Shown piece by piece: positions 60,577 to 64,000 of a DNA stretch of 64,000 nt. Position 1 is the first letter of the stretch. Each line of letters opens with the position of its first letter. Source of the stretch: Flavobacterium fragile. Lineage in GTDB: Bacteria; Bacteroidota; Bacteroidia; Flavobacteriales; Flavobacteriaceae. The DNA is taken from assembly GCF_023634865.1 (NCBI RefSeq), contig NZ_JAMLJN010000003.1, positions 124,001 to 188,000 of the forward strand. Direction: 5' to 3'. The notes beneath the pieces are model-generated. The model made no database searches, was not told the DNA's origin, and saw only the letters and a list, made by a program, of their open reading frames with translations. The position numbers and the translations under genes are program-made.

Positions 60577-62052
60577 TTAAAAATTGATAGCATAAGTTAG
60601 TGTAATATTATCTTGAATGTTTTTAATTCTAGCAGTATCTGTCATTCCAGAAGAAATCAAGTTTTGATTATAATCTCTTCTTGTGTTAGCATAAGAAAGA
60701 TCCAGTCTACTCTCGCCAAAATTATATCCAATACCAGTAGAATAGCTAGTTAAATCTCCAATCACAGCATTGTATTTGTATGGACTTTCTTCAAATCGAT
60801 AACCGCCTCTAATGCTCCATTGTTTGATTTTATATTCACCTCCAATTCTTACTTCGTATGCTGTTGTAAGCTCATTGCTTAATTGTGAGTTAATATCTCT
60901 AAAATTGTTTTGGTAAGAATTTTTATATTCCGTTTTACTATAATCTTTAGAAGCAACATCAATACTGATTAATCCTTTTTTGCCAAAAATATAGGTAGCA
61001 CTTGCAGTAACTCTACCAGGTGTTTTTAGTTTGTAAGCTGGAAAAATAAAAATTGGACCTTCATAGTAACGATTTTGATCTCCTGCAGGTACATTAACAT
61101 TTCCGTATGTGTATAAATCCTGTACTAGCTCTTCTTTTAATCTCAACCAAGTAGGAGATTCATATGCAACACCTAATCGTAATGATTCATCAACTTTATA
61201 AATTGCTCCAAGGTTAAATGAAAAACCTGAACCATAACTACTTAACTGGTTATCAAATACGATTTCTCTAACGGTAGGCTGTGAGCTAGGGTTTTCTGGG
61301 TTATCATTGTATTCATAAAGTCTGCTAGTGGTTACAAAATCTGTAAAATGAGCATTTAAATTTAGTCCTAAAAAAAGTTTGTTTTTGTAACTAGTAGCAA
61401 TATTAGCAGTTAGTTTGCCATTGTATCCATTAGCAGTTGTAAAAAAATCTTGATAATAATTGCCTCCAGGAGAAACATTAGATACAAAAACGTTAGGGTC
61501 TGCTGTTGAAGGGTTTATGATATAGGTTTCATAAGCCATCTCATATTGATAATCGTTAAAAGGAGTGTTAGTGACAAAATTTGCTTGATCTACAAAATAT
61601 TGTGAAATAGAATTATAAGGGTTGTATCCTGAAACAAATAATCGATTGTCTAGATTTTTAGTGTTTTCATAATTCACGGCAAAGGAAATTTTATTCCACC
61701 CAGATTTTCCAGAATTTTCATCAAAAACGAAGACAGCTCCAATTTGATTTAAATCTAAAGTACTGTAACTTTCTTTGTTCATTTTTCCAAAATAATTCGA
61801 TTCATTGCAGTTGTTGAAATTTGAAACTGAAACACTTGCAAAATTGTTATTAAAAAACAAAGAACCTGCTGGATTTATGTTGATAGCTGATAAGTCACCT
61901 CCAACAGCTCCAAATGCTCCTCCCATACTTCTAAATCGAGCTGTTCCATTCATATTGTCTATCGCATATCTAAGTGCATCATTAGTGGTAATCTCTTGCG
62001 CAATTGATACTACAGAAATGCTAAATGCTAAAGTTAAAAATATTTTTTTCAT
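60577..62052 (-). CDS. FadL/OMPP1-like outer-membrane transport protein
   Basis: I start at 62052 (491 codons), where MKKIFLTLAFSISVVSIAQ gives a signal peptide; the longer frame from 62130 runs through a low-complexity Glu/Asp stretch that overlaps the neighbouring gene. The mature start shows the OMPP1/FadL/TodX-like layout: ALRYAIDNMNGTARFRSMGGAFGAVGGDLSAININPAG. A beta-barrel follows, ending at DNITLTYAINF. Such proteins pass hydrophobic molecules through the outer membrane. The ligand is unknown. It is probably cotranscribed with the repetitive lipoprotein gene 22 bp upstream. Confidence 0.82.
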   Translation of the reverse strand: MKKIFLTLAFSISVVSIAQEITTNDALRYAIDNMNGTARFRSMGGAFGAVGGDLSAININPAGSLFFNNNFASVSVSNFNNCNESNYFGKMNKESYSTLDLNQIGAVFVFDENSGKSGWNKISFAVNYENTKNLDNRLFVSGYNPYNSISQYFVDQANFVTNTPFNDYQYEMAYETYIINPSTADPNVFVSNVSPGGNYYQDFFTTANGYNGKLTANIATSYKNKLFLGLNLNAHFTDFVTTSRLYEYNDNPENPSSQPTVREIVFDNQLSSYGSGFSFNLGAIYKVDESLRLGVAYESPTWLRLKEELVQDLYTYGNVNVPAGDQNRYYEGPIFIFPAYKLKTPGRVTASATYIFGKKGLISIDVASKDYSKTEYKNSYQNNFRDINSQLSNELTTAYEVRIGGEYKIKQWSIRGGYRFEESPYKYNAVIGDLTSYSTGIGYNFGESRLDLSYANTRRDYNQNLISSGMTDTARIKNIQDNITLTYAINF

Positions 62053-62074
62053 AAAATAAATAATGTGATTTGTA

Positions 62075-63034
62075 TTAACCTCTTCCGCCTCTAGATCCGC
62101 CTCCGCCTCCTCTAGATCCTCCGCCTCCAAAACTTCCGCCTGAAGAACTTCTCGGTGGTGATGAATAACCGCCGCTTCTAGGAGTAGAGTAGTTGTTGTT
62201 TCTAGGAGTAGAATAATTATTATTTCTAGGTGTTGAATTATTATCGTTTCTAGGAGTAGAATAGTTATTGTTTCTCGGAGTTGAGCTAGGTCTCACTCCA
62301 TTTTCTTGAGGTCTTGTATTTCCTCTATTGTTATTGAAGTTAGGTCTAGGTGTATTACTTCTATTGTTATTAATAATATTTCTTCCTCCTCTTGGATTGT
62401 TGTAATTGTTGTGTCCGCCTCTTATACTGCCGTTGTAAATAACGTCTCTTCCACCGTGGTAATAACCGCCATTCCAACCATAGTTAGGGTAATACCAATT
62501 GTTCCAACCCCATCCTGCACCATACCAAGAGTTCCATCCAAATCCCCAACCCCAGTTAGCGCCATACCAAGAGTTCCAACCTAATCCCCAACTAGGGCCA
62601 TACCAAGAATTCCAGCCACCACCCCAATAAGGCGAGTACCAATTGTTCCATCCCCAACCATTGTTGTAATAATTAACAGTGACATTGTTGGAAGCATTAT
62701 TTCCCCAACCTGCATAGTTATGGTTGCCATATTCATTTCTGTATACGGTAACTACAGTATCTTGAGGATTTGAGCTATAATTGTCAACATCTGTGAAAAC
62801 TACGTACTCCTCTTGCATGTTTTTGAATTGCTGTGCATATTTATTAGATTTCTCCAAATTTTGTTCAGAATATTTATTTTCAACTTGGTTGCTGGGTCTT
62901 TCTGAACCATATACGCCATCATTGTCATAGTAAGATGAATTTTGGTAGGAACCACATGAAGTTGTGATTACAGCCAGCAATCCAAACAAGGTAAATATGG
63001 CATTTTTTTGGGTATACAAGTAATAAGTTTTCAT
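62075..63034 (-). CDS. Trp/Tyr/Gly/Asn-rich repetitive lipoprotein
   Basis: I start at 63034 (319 codons), giving a lipoprotein signal (AVITTSCGS); the longer frame to 63067 overlaps the proS promoter. After a coiled segment (SEQNLEKSNKYAQQFKNMQEE), residues 110-200 contain repeats of the type GWNSWYG-x2-WGxGW. Next come four copies of an 8-residue unit (NNNYSTPR and variants), and the C-terminus is a Gly/Ser/Arg stretch (FGGGGSRGGGGGSRGGRG). It resembles an extracellular or amyloid-like surface layer protein rather than an enzyme. The composition makes homology calls unreliable. It is followed 22 bp later by a FadL-like gene. Confidence 0.75.
   Translation of the reverse strand: MKTYYLYTQKNAIFTLFGLLAVITTSCGSYQNSSYYDNDGVYGSERPSNQVENKYSEQNLEKSNKYAQQFKNMQEEYVVFTDVDNYSSNPQDTVVTVYRNEYGNHNYAGWGNNASNNVTVNYYNNGWGWNNWYSPYWGGGWNSWYGPSWGLGWNSWYGANWGWGFGWNSWYGAGWGWNNWYYPNYGWNGGYYHGGRDVIYNGSIRGGHNNYNNPRGGRNIINNNRSNTPRPNFNNNRGNTRPQENGVRPSSTPRNNNYSTPRNDNNSTPRNNNYSTPRNNNYSTPRSGGYSSPPRSSSGGSFGGGGSRGGGGGSRGGRG
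62177..62272 (-). repeat. Four 24-bp tandem coding repeats
   Basis: Four direct units of 24 bp on the plus strand begin TCTAGGAGTAGA or a one- to two-base variant and encode the 8-residue NNNYSTPR block on the minus strand. A further partial unit (TCTCGGAGTTGA) follows. Because the unit is a multiple of three, length changes keep the reading frame. Confidence 0.8.
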
Positions 63035-63051
63035 AACTCTTATTTTTTTTA

Positions 63052-64000
<949 letters not shown>

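Noticed and set aside
62053-62130. N-terminal Glu/Asp-rich extension of the FadL-like protein
   Set aside because: It is antisense-like low-complexity sequence overlapping the Gly/Arg repeat of the neighbouring gene; the internal ATG at 62052 begins a clean signal peptide.
62177-62272. CRISPR-like array
   Set aside because: The units are contiguous without spacers and encode an in-frame 8-residue protein repeat.

Overview
The window looks like a chromosomal segment of a Flavobacterium-like member of the Flavobacteriaceae (Bacteroidota). The DNA is AT-rich and genes usually lack Shine-Dalgarno sequences. Promoters carry the Bacteroidota -7 box TAnnTTTG. The gene families also fit: carboxypeptidase-regulatory-like TonB receptors, a FecI/FecR pair, DUF4369, DUF2805, DUF6132 and DUF2892 proteins, and a run of three SurA-like genes. 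No rRNA, tRNA, CRISPR array, insertion sequence or phage was seen. Two genes are cut by the window edges: a DUF4369 lipoprotein at the left and proS at the right.

Layout. 1-5.9 kb: mostly minus-strand genes (M61 peptidase, two tandem DUF2805 proteins, AlkB-like dioxygenase, DMT exporter with a heptanucleotide repeat array at its promoter) and one secreted orphan. 6-17 kb: housekeeping and envelope genes (htpG, an orphan ABC ATPase, an S9 peptidase, a FabH-type synthase, a TonB-dependent receptor, argS). 17.2-21.6 kb: an overlapping operon of two SGNH-fold esterase-like proteins, the second with a LysM inserted in the fold, and an MBOAT acyltransferase; this is probably a cell-wall or surface-glycan O-acetylation module. 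21.6-31.5 kb: small membrane proteins with a methyltransferase, a kelch-type secreted protein, a Cys-rich secreted peptide, and a TolC/adaptor/RND efflux operon ending in a PII-like protein and a DUF2892 protein. 31.5-37.3 kb: a sigma/FecR/TonB-receptor signalling operon facing two acidic lipoproteins. 37.3-48.3 kb: ybjQ-like gene, ffh, folD, a beta-propeller lipoprotein, prfC, the SurA-like operon and a MoxR ATPase. 48.6-53.8 kb: two unrelated-length aconitases in tandem. 53.8-64 kb: LysM-NlpC/P60 hydrolase, CstB-like MBL/rhodanese, YdcH, two cell-surface fibre-like genes (one interrupted by a stop), rimO, a FadL-like porin, a repetitive lipoprotein and proS.

Most interesting reading: three GTAAC-N4-GTTAC palindromes (before the DUF6132 operon, before a short orphan transcript with its own terminator, and before the RND operon) each have their centre exactly 36.5 bp upstream of the last G of a TAnnTTTG box. 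Two ATGAT-N4-ATCAT palindromes (before the MBL/rhodanese gene and before ydcH) have the same 36.5-bp geometry to TAnnTTCG boxes. This looks like activation by one or two CRP/FNR-family regulators encoded outside the window, tying sulfur/persulfide handling, efflux and a possible small RNA together. Separately, the sigma/FecR locus contains three copies of GTAGGGT-N14-TTGTT(A/G), a candidate promoter signature for that sigma factor, which would put the two acidic lipoproteins in its regulon.
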